Shown: piece by piece, positions 49,891 to 59,356 of the stretch | How positions within the stretch are numbered: the stretch's first letter is position 1 | Layout of the letters: each line of letters starts with the position of its first letter | Origin: Prauserella endophytica | GTDB lineage: Bacteria; Actinomycetota; Actinomycetes; Mycobacteriales; Pseudonocardiaceae | Reading direction: 5' to 3' | NCBI RefSeq assembly: GCF_005146945.1 | Contig: NZ_SWMS01000007.1 | Coordinates: 62,001-126,000, forward strand | Length of the DNA: 64,000 nt | The notes under the pieces: model-generated | The model's input: only the letters and a program-made list of their open reading frames with translations | What the model was told of the DNA's origin: nothing | The model's database searches: none | Made by a program: the position numbers and the translations under genes

Positions 49891-50835
49891 ATGGGCACTC
49901 CGCCGATCGATCTGGACGGAATCCGGGAACTGGGCCGGGAGCTGAGCAACTGGGGACGCTGGGGTGACGACGACCAGCTGGGCACCCTCAACCTCATCAC
50001 CCCGCAACGGGTGAGCGCCGCGACGCGCCTGGTGCGACGCGGGGCACGCTTCGCGCTGTCCATCCCGGCCGACGAGAACGGGCCCCACGACGTGCGGACC
50101 AGCGGCCGGTTCAACCCCATCCACACGATGACGCGCTACCGGGGCGACGACCCGCACGGGCGGCTCGCGGAGTTCCGTTCGGCCGAGGACATGGTCATCC
50201 TCGGCACTCATTCCTCGACGCACTTCGACGCGCTCTCGCACCTCTGGTACGACGACCTGCTCTACAACGGAGTCCACCACGAGTCCGCCCTCACCGCCTG
50301 GGGTGCTCTGCACTGCTCGATCCAGAACCTCGCCGAGGGAGTGGTGTCGCGCGGCGTCCTCGCGGACCTCCCCCGCCACCTCGGAACCGATTTCCTCCCG
50401 CCGGGCCACCCGGTCCGGCCTGCCGATCTCGATGCCGTGCTCGACGCCGCCGGGATAGCGCCCGAACCCGGCGACGTGCTGTTGCTGCGCACGGGGACGC
50501 TGCCCGCGCAACGCCGGGGCGCCGACGTCGGGGCCGGTGGTTCGCCAGGGCTCACGTGGGAGTGCGCCCGCTGGATCCGCGACCACGGGATCGCGGCCGT
50601 CTGCGCGGACAACTTCGCGGTCGAGGTGCTCGGCCCGGCCGGGCGCGGGCCGAGGATCCCGTTCCACATGCTGGCGATCAGGGACATGGGCCTGCTCCTC
50701 GGCGAGCTCTTCGACTTCGAAGGGCTCGCCGAGGACTGCACGCGGGACGGCCGGTACGAGTGCCTCTTCGTCGCGGCCCCGTTGAACCTCCCTGGGGGCG
50801 TCGGGTCGCCGCTCAACCCGCTCGCCCTCAAGTGA
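49891..50835 (+). CDS. Cyclase-family hydrolase (kynurenine formamidase-like)
   Basis: A 314-aa metal hydrolase. The diagnostic motif is ILGTHSSTHFDALSH (about residue 110; family HxGTHxDxxxH). Members hydrolyse N-formylkynurenine, isatin or lactone/cyclic amides with a divalent metal. ATG 49891 is preferred over 49876 because GGAGGG lies 8-13 nt upstream. It is convergent with the solute-binding protein gene (4-nt gap) and divergent from ligase B. Confidence 0.88.
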   Translation: MGTPPIDLDGIRELGRELSNWGRWGDDDQLGTLNLITPQRVSAATRLVRRGARFALSIPADENGPHDVRTSGRFNPIHTMTRYRGDDPHGRLAEFRSAEDMVILGTHSSTHFDALSHLWYDDLLYNGVHHESALTAWGALHCSIQNLAEGVVSRGVLADLPRHLGTDFLPPGHPVRPADLDAVLDAAGIAPEPGDVLLLRTGTLPAQRRGADVGAGGSPGLTWECARWIRDHGIAAVCADNFAVEVLGPAGRGPRIPFHMLAIRDMGLLLGELFDFEGLAEDCTRDGRYECLFVAAPLNLPGGVGSPLNPLALK

Positions 50836-50839
50836 GGAG

Positions 50840-52399
50840 CTACGGCTGGATCCACAGTTCCTCGGGTAGCAGCGAGCCGTAGCCGTACTGCACCACGCCA
50901 CCCACGTTGTCGGCGCTGACCGCGCTGGCCGCCGACCGGGTGTAGAAGATCCCGGGCACGATCTCCGCGAGCCGCTGCTGCACTCGCTCGTAGGCGGCCT
51001 TGCGTTCCTGTTCCGAGGTCGACTCGCGGCCCTGCTGCAGCGCGGCGTTGAGCTGTTCGTCGTCGATCCCGGTCACGTTGCCCCGCGAGTCCCCGTGGAA
51101 AACCGTCCACAAGCGAGGCTCGGGGTCGATGAAGAACGCCGACGAGATGAGCATGTCGAAGTCGTGGCTGGCGTGCAGCGACGCGACCTCCGTGTGGTCG
51201 ACGATCTCGACCCGCACCTCGACGTTGCGGAACGTGCTCAGCTGCGCCTGCACGCTCTCGGCGACGGCCTTGCTCTCCGGCGACGGATAGCTCTTGAACG
51301 TGAACGAAACGGGGTTGCCCTCGGCGGCCAGCTCGTCGAAGAGCCTCTGCGCGGCGGCCTTGTCGGTCTTCACCAGCTGCTGGCCGGAGTGAAACGGCGA
51401 GGACTCCGTGAACAGCGTCGGCACGAGTGAGCCCTTGCCGTTGTAGACGGTCGTGTCCATCGCGCGCAGGTCGAGCGCGGCGGCGACGGCTTGGCGCGCC
51501 CGCACGTCGTCGAACGGCGCCCGGCGCGCGTTCATCGCCAGGTACTGCCCGCCGTTCAGCGGCATGGTGTCCACGGCGAACCCCGCGTCGCGGGCCGTGG
51601 CCATCGTCGCCCAGTTCGTGTCGACGGCGACGTCGGCTCCCCCGCTCGTCAACGTGTTGATCCGCTGGGTGGAGTCGTTGATGCTGCGCAGGGTGATTCG
51701 GTCGAGGTACGGCTTGGGCGCGTCCCAGTACTTCGGGTTCTTCACCAGCTCGATGGAGTCCTGACGGGTCCACGACTCCACGGTGAACGGGCCGGCGCCG
51801 ACCGGCTTCGCGTCGAACGCCCGCTGCCCGGCCCGCAGCGCGGTCGGCGAGGCGATCCAGTTCAGCGAGCTGGAAACCAGGGCCTGGGCGTAGTTCGGGA
51901 TCGGCTCGACCATCGTGATCTTCAAGGTCCTCGTGTCGACGACCTCGGTCGTTTTCGCCAGCGACGCCTCCTGGATGTTCGAGGCCGCCGAGCCGGTTGC
52001 CGGGTCCTTGATGCGGTCCCAGTTGAACTTCACCGCCTCCGCGTTGAAGGGACTGCCATCGGAGAACGTCAGCCCTTCCCGCAGCGTCAGCTCGAAGGTC
52101 GCACCGCCGTCCTCGGTGACCATGCTCTCCGCGAGCTTGTACTCGATCTTGCCCGTCTTCGGGTCGTTCACCATCAACGTGCCGTAGATCGCGTTGCCGA
52201 GCACGGCGTTGAACGCCCACGCGTTGCCCATGATCGCGGGGTCGAGGCTCCTCGGCTCGTTGATCTGGATGACGCGGGCGGTACCGCCCGCCACGGGTTC
52301 ACCCGTGGCGCCGCCCTGGTCCGCGCTCGTGCCGCCGCACGCACTGAGCAGTAGCACCGCGGCGACCGCCAGCGCCGGTAATGGCCTGTTTCGGATCAT
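50840..52399 (-). CDS. Family-5 ABC solute-binding lipoprotein, copy 1
   Basis: A 519-aa exported lipoprotein: signal peptide ending in the lipobox LLSAC, then a two-lobed SBP_bac_5 (oligopeptide/nickel-type) protein. GGTARVIQINEPRSLDPAIM starts the mature domain, and the C-terminus ends SLLPEELWIQP. It is a close paralogue of copy 2 directly upstream, and both share blocks such as the ending and RAGQRAFD. No permease or ATPase gene is in the window, so it must dock with a transporter encoded elsewhere. Confidence 0.9.
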   Translation of the reverse strand: MIRNRPLPALAVAAVLLLSACGGTSADQGGATGEPVAGGTARVIQINEPRSLDPAIMGNAWAFNAVLGNAIYGTLMVNDPKTGKIEYKLAESMVTEDGGATFELTLREGLTFSDGSPFNAEAVKFNWDRIKDPATGSAASNIQEASLAKTTEVVDTRTLKITMVEPIPNYAQALVSSSLNWIASPTALRAGQRAFDAKPVGAGPFTVESWTRQDSIELVKNPKYWDAPKPYLDRITLRSINDSTQRINTLTSGGADVAVDTNWATMATARDAGFAVDTMPLNGGQYLAMNARRAPFDDVRARQAVAAALDLRAMDTTVYNGKGSLVPTLFTESSPFHSGQQLVKTDKAAAQRLFDELAAEGNPVSFTFKSYPSPESKAVAESVQAQLSTFRNVEVRVEIVDHTEVASLHASHDFDMLISSAFFIDPEPRLWTVFHGDSRGNVTGIDDEQLNAALQQGRESTSEQERKAAYERVQQRLAEIVPGIFYTRSAASAVSADNVGGVVQYGYGSLLPEELWIQP

Positions 52400-52435
52400 C
52401 GTTGACCTCTCATCAGCCGTTCGGGATGGGACGTG

Positions 52436-53986
52436 CTAGGGCTGGATCCAGAGCTCCTCCGGGAGGAGCGAGCCGTGGCCGTACTGCACCACGCCGCCGA
52501 CGTTCGAGCCGGTGATGACACTGGGCGCCGGCCTGCTGACGAAGATGGCGGGCACCAGCTCGATCAGTCGCTTTTGGACTTCCTCGTAGGCAGCCTTGCG
52601 TTCCCCCGTGGACGTCGCCGTGCGACCCCGTTGCAGCCCGGCGTCGAGCCGGTCGTCGTCGATACCGGCGAGGTTGCGCCTGGAGTCGCCGTGGAAAGCC
52701 GTCCACAGCCGGGTCTCCGGGTCGGCGAAGTAGGCGGAGCCGACGAGCATGTCGAAGTCGTAGGTGCTGCGCAGGGCGAGCACCTTGGTGATGTCGACGA
52801 CCTTCACCTCGACGTGGACGTTGTCGAACGCGCTGAGCTGCGCCTGGACGTTCTCGGCGATGGCCCTGATCTCGGTGGTGGGTCCACTGGTGAAGGTGAA
52901 GGAGACCGGCTTGCCCTCGGCGGCCAGCTCGTCGAACAGTCGCTGCGCCTCGGCCTTGTCCGTCCTCGCCAGCGGCAGGTCCGTGTGGAACGGCGAGGAG
53001 TCGGTGAACAAGGTGGGAGCGGCCAGGTTCTCTCCGTTGTAGACGCTGACGCCCATCGCGCGCGGGTCGAGCGCCGCGGCCACCGCCCTGCGTGCCCGCA
53101 CGTCGTCGAACGGCGCCCTGCGGGTGTTCATGGCGACGGTGATGCCGCCGTTCAGCGGGACGAGCTGTGTGTTCAGGCCGGCCTCGCGGGCCTTCGCCAG
53201 GTTGCCCCAGTTCGTCTCGATGGCGACGTCCGCGCCCCCGCTGACCACGGTGTTGAGCCGCTGGCTGCCGTCGCTGGACGTGCGCAGCGTGAGGCGGTCG
53301 AGATACGGCTTCGGCGCATCCCAGTACCCGGGGTTCCTGACGAGCTCGATCGCGTCCTGCCGGGCCCACGACTCCAGCGTGAACGGGCCCGCGCCCACCG
53401 GCTTCTCGTCGAATGCCCGCTGCCCGGCCCGCAGCGCCTTCGGTGAGGCGATCCAGTTCAGCGAGCTGGTGACCACGGCCTGCGCGTAGTTCGGCACCGG
53501 TTCGGCCATCGTCACCCGCAGGGTCGTGGTGTCGAGCACCGCCGTTGAGGCGATCATCGACGCCTCGTGCACGTAGGACGACCCTGTGGCCGGGTCCTTG
53601 AGCCGGTCCCAGTTGACCTTCACGGCCGCGGCGTCCAGCGGGCTGCCGTCGGAGAACCGCAGCCCCGGCCGCAGGCTCAGCTCGAAGGTCGCGCCGCCGT
53701 CGGTGGTGGCGAAGCCCTCGGCCATCGTGTGCTCGATCTTGCCGGTCTTCGGGTCGTTCACCATCAACGTCCCGTAGAGCGCGTTGCCGAGGAACGCGGT
53801 GAGCACGTACTCGTTGCTGAGCGCGGCGGGATCGAGCCCGCGTGGCTCGGTGATCTGCAGGACGCGCGCACTGCCGCCCGCCACCGGTCGCCCAGGGTCG
53901 GCCGGGCCTGCCGCCGGGCCGCCACACGCGGACAGCGGGAGAACCGCCGCCAGCGCCAGCGCGAGGAACCGCCCGCGCCTGCTCAT
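52436..53986 (-). CDS. Family-5 ABC solute-binding lipoprotein, copy 2
   Basis: A 516-aa lipoprotein (lipobox PLSAC) very similar to copy 1: VLQITEPRGLDPAALSN and LLPEELWIQP recur. The pair is a tandem duplication after a P450-ferredoxin pair in the same operon, so it may capture the hydrophobic substrate of that island (inference). ATG 53986 is set by the signal peptide and overlaps the ferredoxin stop (ATGA). Confidence 0.9.
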   Translation of the reverse strand: MSRRGRFLALALAAVLPLSACGGPAAGPADPGRPVAGGSARVLQITEPRGLDPAALSNEYVLTAFLGNALYGTLMVNDPKTGKIEHTMAEGFATTDGGATFELSLRPGLRFSDGSPLDAAAVKVNWDRLKDPATGSSYVHEASMIASTAVLDTTTLRVTMAEPVPNYAQAVVTSSLNWIASPKALRAGQRAFDEKPVGAGPFTLESWARQDAIELVRNPGYWDAPKPYLDRLTLRTSSDGSQRLNTVVSGGADVAIETNWGNLAKAREAGLNTQLVPLNGGITVAMNTRRAPFDDVRARRAVAAALDPRAMGVSVYNGENLAAPTLFTDSSPFHTDLPLARTDKAEAQRLFDELAAEGKPVSFTFTSGPTTEIRAIAENVQAQLSAFDNVHVEVKVVDITKVLALRSTYDFDMLVGSAYFADPETRLWTAFHGDSRRNLAGIDDDRLDAGLQRGRTATSTGERKAAYEEVQKRLIELVPAIFVSRPAPSVITGSNVGGVVQYGHGSLLPEELWIQP

Positions 53987-54204
53987 GGCCGGCCTCCCCC
54001 GGACGGCCCGAGGCGCAGGGATCGGGTGGGGCACGCCTCGACGGCGTTGCGGATGTCGTCGTCGGGGTCACCATGCTCGTCAACGATGCTGACCCTGCCG
54101 TCGTCGTCGAGCTCGAAGGTGCCTGCCGCGTAGAACGTGCACACCCCGGTGCCCGCGCACGTCTCGGGCGTGACGCTGAGTGAGAGCCGCTCGCCACCGG
54201 TCAT
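53983..54204 (-). CDS. 3Fe-4S-type ferredoxin 2
   Basis: A 73-aa ferredoxin with ligand pattern CAGTGVC (Thr in the fourth position) and the distal Cys-Pro in EACPTRSL. Overlaps the P450 stop by ATGA and the binding-protein start by ATGA, so it is in one operon with them. It is probably the dedicated electron donor of the P450 at 54201. Confidence 0.9.
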   Translation of the reverse strand: MTGGERLSLSVTPETCAGTGVCTFYAAGTFELDDDGRVSIVDEHGDPDDDIRNAVEACPTRSLRLGPSGGGRP

Positions 54205-55475
54205 CCGAACACCACCGGCAGGTCGCTCGGGGCGCGCATGTGCAGGCCCATCAGTACCGGACGCGGTGCGTCGGGATCCCAGCGCAGGTCCGGCAGCCGG
54301 TCGAGGATCGCGTTGAGCGCCACGGACATCTCCGCCCTGGCGACGTGCATGCCAAGGCACACGTGGGGACCGCTGGCGAAGGACAGATGGGGCTTGACGC
54401 GCCGGAAGATGTCGAACCGGTCCGGGTCGGGCCACCGGCTCGGGTCGTGGTTGGCCGCGGTCAGGCACAGCGCCACGCGGGACCCGGCGGGGATGTCCAC
54501 CCCGCCGAGCGTCGTGTCGTGCGCGGTGAGCCGGAAGAAGGTCGGGTCGGTGACCTCCCAGCGCAGGGACTCCTCGACGGCCGCGCGCACCAGCGAACGG
54601 TCCCGGCGCACCGCGTCCAGCTGGTCGGGGTTGTTGAGCAGCGCCCAGAGCGTGATGCCCAGCTGCCGCCATGTCGTGCCCGAGCCCGCGGTGAGCAGCA
54701 GGCGCGCGTAGGCGAGCACGTCGTCGTCGGTGAGTGCGTGCCGGGTCCCGTGTTCGTCCACAACGGACTCGCTGATCAGCTTGCTGATCAGGTCGTCGCG
54801 CGGATCGCCGCGGCGGCGCGCGATGACGGGCAGGAGGATGTCGGCCGCGGCGGCCGAGGCGGCGAGCCGGTCCGCGCGCTCGGTCCCAGCGCTGATCATC
54901 TGCTCGATGTGCTCGCGCAGACGCAGGGCCTCGTCCATCGGCACCCCGAAGCTGCCGGTGATCGTGAGCAGCGGCAGCAGCGCGCAGAACTCCAGGTTCA
55001 GGTCGGCACGCCCGCGCCGCTCGAACCGCGTCAGCAGGCTGTCGGTGATGCCGGCGATCCAGCGGTCGATCCACCACTGCGTCATGTTGCGGGCGAAGAC
55101 GGGCTGGGCCACCGCCCGGTATCTGGCGTGCTCGGCGCCGCCCATCGCGAGGATGTTGCGACCGAAGGTGTCGAAGGTGCCGCGCATGGCGTCGGAGGTG
55201 TAGGTTTCCGGGTCGCGGAACACGGTGTTGACCGTGTCGAAGCTGAACGCGGAGTAGACCGGTTCCGGGTACGGCAACGGGTGTTCGGGATCGACCGCGC
55301 CGAGCACCTCTTCCACGCTGCCCACGTGCACCGGGCCGGACTCGCGAGCCAGCCTGAGGTCGGTGTGGAAGTTTTCGACGTAGTCCCCGCCGGACCTGGA
55401 TCTGCGGAACTGCCCGCTCGTGTCGAACAGCGTGCGGATCATGGCGGGATCGAGCTGAGCGATCTCGTCGAGCAT
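54201..55475 (-). CDS. Cytochrome P450 with non-canonical I-helix
   Basis: A 424-aa P450. Haem motif FASGPHVCLG (366-375, axial Cys373) and K-helix ExxR (E302, R305) are normal. The I-helix reads AGSGTT (263-268): the usual acidic residue before Thr is Gly, so proton delivery must differ from standard P450s. The N-terminus is extended and hydrophilic. Operon order: SDR, aldehyde dehydrogenase, this gene, ferredoxin, two binding proteins. Substrate unknown; a hydrophobic terpenoid or steroid is plausible from context. Confidence 0.92.
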   Translation of the reverse strand: MLDEIAQLDPAMIRTLFDTSGQFRRSRSGGDYVENFHTDLRLARESGPVHVGSVEEVLGAVDPEHPLPYPEPVYSAFSFDTVNTVFRDPETYTSDAMRGTFDTFGRNILAMGGAEHARYRAVAQPVFARNMTQWWIDRWIAGITDSLLTRFERRGRADLNLEFCALLPLLTITGSFGVPMDEALRLREHIEQMISAGTERADRLAASAAAADILLPVIARRRGDPRDDLISKLISESVVDEHGTRHALTDDDVLAYARLLLTAGSGTTWRQLGITLWALLNNPDQLDAVRRDRSLVRAAVEESLRWEVTDPTFFRLTAHDTTLGGVDIPAGSRVALCLTAANHDPSRWPDPDRFDIFRRVKPHLSFASGPHVCLGMHVARAEMSVALNAILDRLPDLRWDPDAPRPVLMGLHMRAPSDLPVVFG

Positions 55476-55488
55476 GTCGTCTCCTGTG

Positions 55489-56961
55489 TCAGTGGCTCAC
55501 CGCGGTCAGGTGTTTGGCCTGCTGGTAGGCCCGGATGCCCTCGCGCCCGCGTTCCCGCCATTCGCCGCTCCGCCGCCAGCCACCCGAGGAGGCGAACGCG
55601 CCGAAGTAGCCGCCGTTGACGAGCACCGTGCCCGCGCGGATCCGCCTGGCCACGGCCAGCGCCTCTTCGGTGGGCCCGAACACCCCGCCGGACAGCCCGT
55701 ACACGGTGTCGTTCGCGAGCTCCACGGCGTGGTCCACGTCGCGGTAGCCGAGCACCGAGACCACGGGGCCGAAGGTCTCCTCCTGCGCGAGCGGGTTCGC
55801 GGTGTCCGGGAGGTCCACCACGGTCGGCTCGAAGAAGTGGCCGCCCAGCTCGGGTCTGGGCCTGCCGCCCGTGACCACCCGGCCGCCGTGCCGCCGCGCG
55901 GCCGCGACGTGGTCGGCGCAGCGGGTGACCTGCGCTGCGCTGATCACCGGTCCCACGTCGGTCTCCGGGTCCCGCGGATCGCCGAGCCGCAGCGCGGCGA
56001 CGCGTTCGGCGGCCTGTGCCAGCACCTCGTCCTTGCGGGCCTGCGGCACGAGCACGCGGGTCTGCAGCACGCACCCCTGCCCTGCCATCGCCCGCATGAC
56101 CGTCGCGATGCCGTCAGCGGCGCGGTCGACGGCGCCGGGCAGGTAGATCCCGGCCGACTTGCCGCCGAGTTCGAGCAGCACGCGCTTGAGGGTGGGCGCG
56201 GCCTGCTCCATGATCGCGGACCCGACCGACGTGGAGCCGGTGAAGGACACCGCGTCGACCCGGGGGTCGGTGGTCATCAGCCGCGCTCCGGCGTCGCCCT
56301 GTTCCACGAGCACGTTCAGCACGCCAGGAGGAAGACCGGCCTCCTTCGCGGCCGCACCCAGCGCCAGCACCGTCAGCGGCGCGAGCGGGCTGGGCCGCAG
56401 CACCACGGTGTTGCCCGCGAGCAACGCGGGGACGACCTTCCACAGCGCGAGGAACAACGGAACGTTGTAGGCGGGGATGGCACTGACCACGCCGAGCGGC
56501 TCCCACGTCAGGACGCTCGTGGCGACCCGCCCTCCGGTGACGAGCGCGTCGAGAGGGACCGGGTTGTGCTCCTCCTCCGGCAGCGACGCGTGGATACGGA
56601 CGGCGTCGCGAGCCTGTCCGAGCGCGCCGTCCACCTGGACGCCCCTCGCCGAGGCGACGAGGGCTCCGGTCTCGGCGACGACCGTTTCGCCGAGGTGCTC
56701 GCGCCGGGCCTCCAACGCGGCGACGAACCGGAGGACGACCGCCGCCCGTTCGGCGGCGGGGATCCCGGGCCAGTCGCCGCGGTCGAAGGCACGGCGCGCG
56801 GCCAGCACCGCGCGCTCGAAGTCGGCGACCCCCGCTGTCGGCACCTCGGCCACGGTCGACAGGGTGGCCGGGTCGGTCACCCGCAGCGGATCTCCCCCGC
56901 CGAGGTGGTCACCATCCACATAGGATCGCAGGCCTTCCAGGCCGGTGGTGGACGCGGTCAT
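55489..56961 (-). CDS. Aldehyde dehydrogenase
   Basis: A 490-aa NAD(P)-dependent aldehyde dehydrogenase. The general base is in LLELGGKSAG, the nucleophile is Cys in AGQGCVLQTR, and QEETFGPVVSV is the cofactor-binding loop near the C-terminus. It oxidises an aldehyde to the acid. ATG 56961 overlaps the SDR stop (TGATG). Following an alcohol-oxidising SDR, it may complete alcohol to acid oxidation, feeding ligase B (inference). Confidence 0.93.
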   Translation of the reverse strand: MTASTTGLEGLRSYVDGDHLGGGDPLRVTDPATLSTVAEVPTAGVADFERAVLAARRAFDRGDWPGIPAAERAAVVLRFVAALEARREHLGETVVAETGALVASARGVQVDGALGQARDAVRIHASLPEEEHNPVPLDALVTGGRVATSVLTWEPLGVVSAIPAYNVPLFLALWKVVPALLAGNTVVLRPSPLAPLTVLALGAAAKEAGLPPGVLNVLVEQGDAGARLMTTDPRVDAVSFTGSTSVGSAIMEQAAPTLKRVLLELGGKSAGIYLPGAVDRAADGIATVMRAMAGQGCVLQTRVLVPQARKDEVLAQAAERVAALRLGDPRDPETDVGPVISAAQVTRCADHVAAARRHGGRVVTGGRPRPELGGHFFEPTVVDLPDTANPLAQEETFGPVVSVLGYRDVDHAVELANDTVYGLSGGVFGPTEEALAVARRIRAGTVLVNGGYFGAFASSGGWRRSGEWRERGREGIRAYQQAKHLTAVSH

Positions 56962-57776
56962 CAGAGGCTCATGCCCGCGTCGAGCGGCAGTGCCACCCCG
57001 GTCACCGCGAAGGCCGCGTCGGACACGAGCCACAGGATCGCCGCGCTGACGTCGGCCGGCTGCAGCCGGTCCACCGGAAGCACCCTGGTGATCTGGGCGA
57101 AGTTGCTGGAGTCGACCATCGGCGACTGCGGGTTGTTGATCATGAACGTGTCGACGGCCGTCGGGTGGACGACGTTGACCCGGATGTCGTGCTGGCCGAG
57201 CAGTTTGGCCCAGCCCTTCGCCAGGCCCACCACGCCGTGCTTGGCCGCGGTGTAGCCGGACATGCCGCCAGAGCCGTCGGTCATGCCCTTGAGTCCCGCC
57301 GTGGAACCGGTGATCACGATCGATCCGCCCCGGCCCTGTTCGACCAAGGGACGCTGGGCGACCTTGAGCGTGTTGAACACGCCGGTGAGCATCACGCCCA
57401 CCGCGTCGGCCCACCGGGCCGCGGCCTGTTCCAGCGTCTGCTCGGTCCGGTCACTGTGCAGCACGCCGGCGTTGGCCAGCACGATGTCCACGCCGCCGAG
57501 CTCCGCGATGCCGTGGTCGAGCGCCTTCGCCAGCGCCCCGATGTCGCGGACGTCGGCGATCGCGGTGACGCACCGCCTGCCCTGCTGTTCGACGAGACGC
57601 GCGGTCTCGGCGAGGTCGTCGGGCGTGGCCATGGGATACGGGACGGTCGGGATGTCGGCGCCGATGTCCACGGCGATCACGTCGGCTCCGTGCTCGGCGA
57701 GCAGCACGGCGTGCGATCGGCCCTGACCTCGGCCCGCACCGGTGATGAACGCGACCTTGCCGTCCAGCTGCCCCAT
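56961..57776 (-). CDS. Mycofactocin-type SDR oxidoreductase
   Basis: A 271-aa SDR. The N-terminal block KVAFITGAGRGQGRSHAVLL with IAVDI and PTVPYPMATPDDLAETARLV matches the mycofactocin-coupled SDR group, which keeps a tightly bound nicotinamide cofactor re-oxidised by mycofactocin. Catalytic YTAAKHG is present. These enzymes oxidise alcohols in actinobacteria. GAGGAGG precedes ATG 57776. No mycofactocin biosynthesis genes are in the window, so they must lie elsewhere. Confidence 0.85.
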   Translation of the reverse strand: MGQLDGKVAFITGAGRGQGRSHAVLLAEHGADVIAVDIGADIPTVPYPMATPDDLAETARLVEQQGRRCVTAIADVRDIGALAKALDHGIAELGGVDIVLANAGVLHSDRTEQTLEQAAARWADAVGVMLTGVFNTLKVAQRPLVEQGRGGSIVITGSTAGLKGMTDGSGGMSGYTAAKHGVVGLAKGWAKLLGQHDIRVNVVHPTAVDTFMINNPQSPMVDSSNFAQITRVLPVDRLQPADVSAAILWLVSDAAFAVTGVALPLDAGMSL

Positions 57777-58079
57777 GATTCGGCGCCTCCTCGATGAGTG
57801 CCCGTGCTCGGGATGAGGGAAACCGGCCACACCTCGAGCGGGCCGAGAACGATTGAGCGACCGGCCTTCCCGATCGCGTTTCGCAGAGTAAGAGCAAACA
57901 CGATCGCGAGTCAAGAGAACGATATTCTCGCAGTAAATAGACCTTTCAAAGCGCATGGAGAAGCTTATGGACATATGCGGTTCTACCGGATACCGTCGAA
58001 GGCCGACGCGTTGACGGAGAGCGATATTTCCGCCCCCGCATCTCGCAGCTGACCCCCTCACCGTGGAGGAGCGACGACA
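57777..58079. promoter_or_regulatory. Divergent control region with inverted repeat
   Basis: This 303-nt region separates the SDR operon from the CoA-transferase operon. It is AT-rich for this genome from about 57890 to 57970 and contains GAGAA-CGATA-TTCTC (57915-57929), an interrupted palindrome with 5-nt arms, a candidate operator for both operons. No gene is seen in it. Confidence 0.4.
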
Positions 58080-59312
58080 ATGCGATCGGCATCATTGCCG
58101 CCGGACGATCCGGGTCCCGTCTTCGATGGCGTCCAGGTGCTGGAGGTCGCCCAGTGGACGTTCGCTCCGGCCGCGGCCGCGGTGCTGGCCGACTTCGGCG
58201 CTTCGGTGATCAAGATCGAGGATCCGGTCACCGGAGACCCGCAGCGCGGCCTCGCCTCCTCCGGCGTGGTGCCGATGGTCGGCGGGGTCAACGTCGTGAC
58301 GGCACAGACCAACCGGGGCAAGCGCAGCGTCGGGCTCAACCTGCGTGACCCGCGCGGACACGAGCTGCTCCTGCGGCTCGTGGAAAGGGCCGACGTCTTC
58401 GTCACCAACTTCCGGGGCCCGGCACGGCGGAAGCTCGGCTTCGACGAGGACACGGTGCGGGCCCGCAACCCGCGCATCGTCTACGCCCGCGCCACGGCGC
58501 AGGGCGCGCGCGGGCCGGACGCCGACCGCGGCGGGTACGACTTCACGTCGTTCTGGATGCGCAGCGGGATCGCGGCGGCGCTCACCGCCGAGGACGCCGA
58601 CCGGCCACTGCCCCAGCCTCCCGCCTTCGGCGACAAGGCGGGCGCGATGAACCTCGCGTTCGGCATCGCGGCGGCGCTGTACCGCAGGGAACGAACCGGC
58701 GTGGGCTCCACTGTGGACGTGTCGTTGCTCGGGTCGGCGCTCTGGCAGCACTCCAGCGCGATCCTCTACAGCTGGGGGCTCGACCGGGAATTCCCCGTGG
58801 TAACGGGACGTTCGGCCAACCCCATCGCACGCTCGTACCGGACCGGGGACGGGCGGTGGATCGCGCTCATGATGATCGAGTCCGACCGGTGGTGGCCCGA
58901 CCTGTGCCGCCACCTCGACCGGCCCGACCTGCTCGCGGACGAACGGTTCGCCGACGCGGCCGCCCGCTCGGCGAACCACGACGCCTGCGTCGCCGAGCTC
59001 GAACGCGTCTTCGCCGCCCTGCCGCTGCGGGAGTGGGAGCGCAGGCTCTCCGATCTCGCGGGCCCGTGGGCGGTCCTGCGCTCGATGCGGGAGACGGCGA
59101 CGGACCCGCAGGTCGTCGAGAACGGCTACGCGGTCCCGGTCGACCACGACGGCACCGAGGTCCGGCTGATGAGCGCGCCCGTGCAGTTCGACGAGCAGGT
59201 GCCCGAGCTTCGCCGGGCTCCCGAGCACGCCGAGCACTCCGAACAGGTCCTCCTCGAACTCGGCTGCGACTGGGCCGAGATCACCCGGCTCAAGGACGCC
59301 GGCGTGGTGTGA
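58080..59312 (+). CDS. CaiB/BaiF family III CoA-transferase
   Basis: A 410-aa CoA-transferase. FAPAAAAVLADFGASVIKIE (about residues 28-47) and GGYDFTSFWMRSG with the catalytic Asp are typical, and the family moves CoA between a donor acyl-CoA and an acid acceptor. GTGGAGGAG precedes ATG 58080. First gene of the plus-strand operon of the second island; its likely acceptor is a bulky acid from the P450/aldehyde dehydrogenase steps (inference). Confidence 0.92.
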   Translation: MRSASLPPDDPGPVFDGVQVLEVAQWTFAPAAAAVLADFGASVIKIEDPVTGDPQRGLASSGVVPMVGGVNVVTAQTNRGKRSVGLNLRDPRGHELLLRLVERADVFVTNFRGPARRKLGFDEDTVRARNPRIVYARATAQGARGPDADRGGYDFTSFWMRSGIAAALTAEDADRPLPQPPAFGDKAGAMNLAFGIAAALYRRERTGVGSTVDVSLLGSALWQHSSAILYSWGLDREFPVVTGRSANPIARSYRTGDGRWIALMMIESDRWWPDLCRHLDRPDLLADERFADAAARSANHDACVAELERVFAALPLREWERRLSDLAGPWAVLRSMRETATDPQVVENGYAVPVDHDGTEVRLMSAPVQFDEQVPELRRAPEHAEHSEQVLLELGCDWAEITRLKDAGVV

Positions 59313-59356
59313 CCGGGAACGAACCACCAGCCAACACACGGAAAGGACCAACCGCC

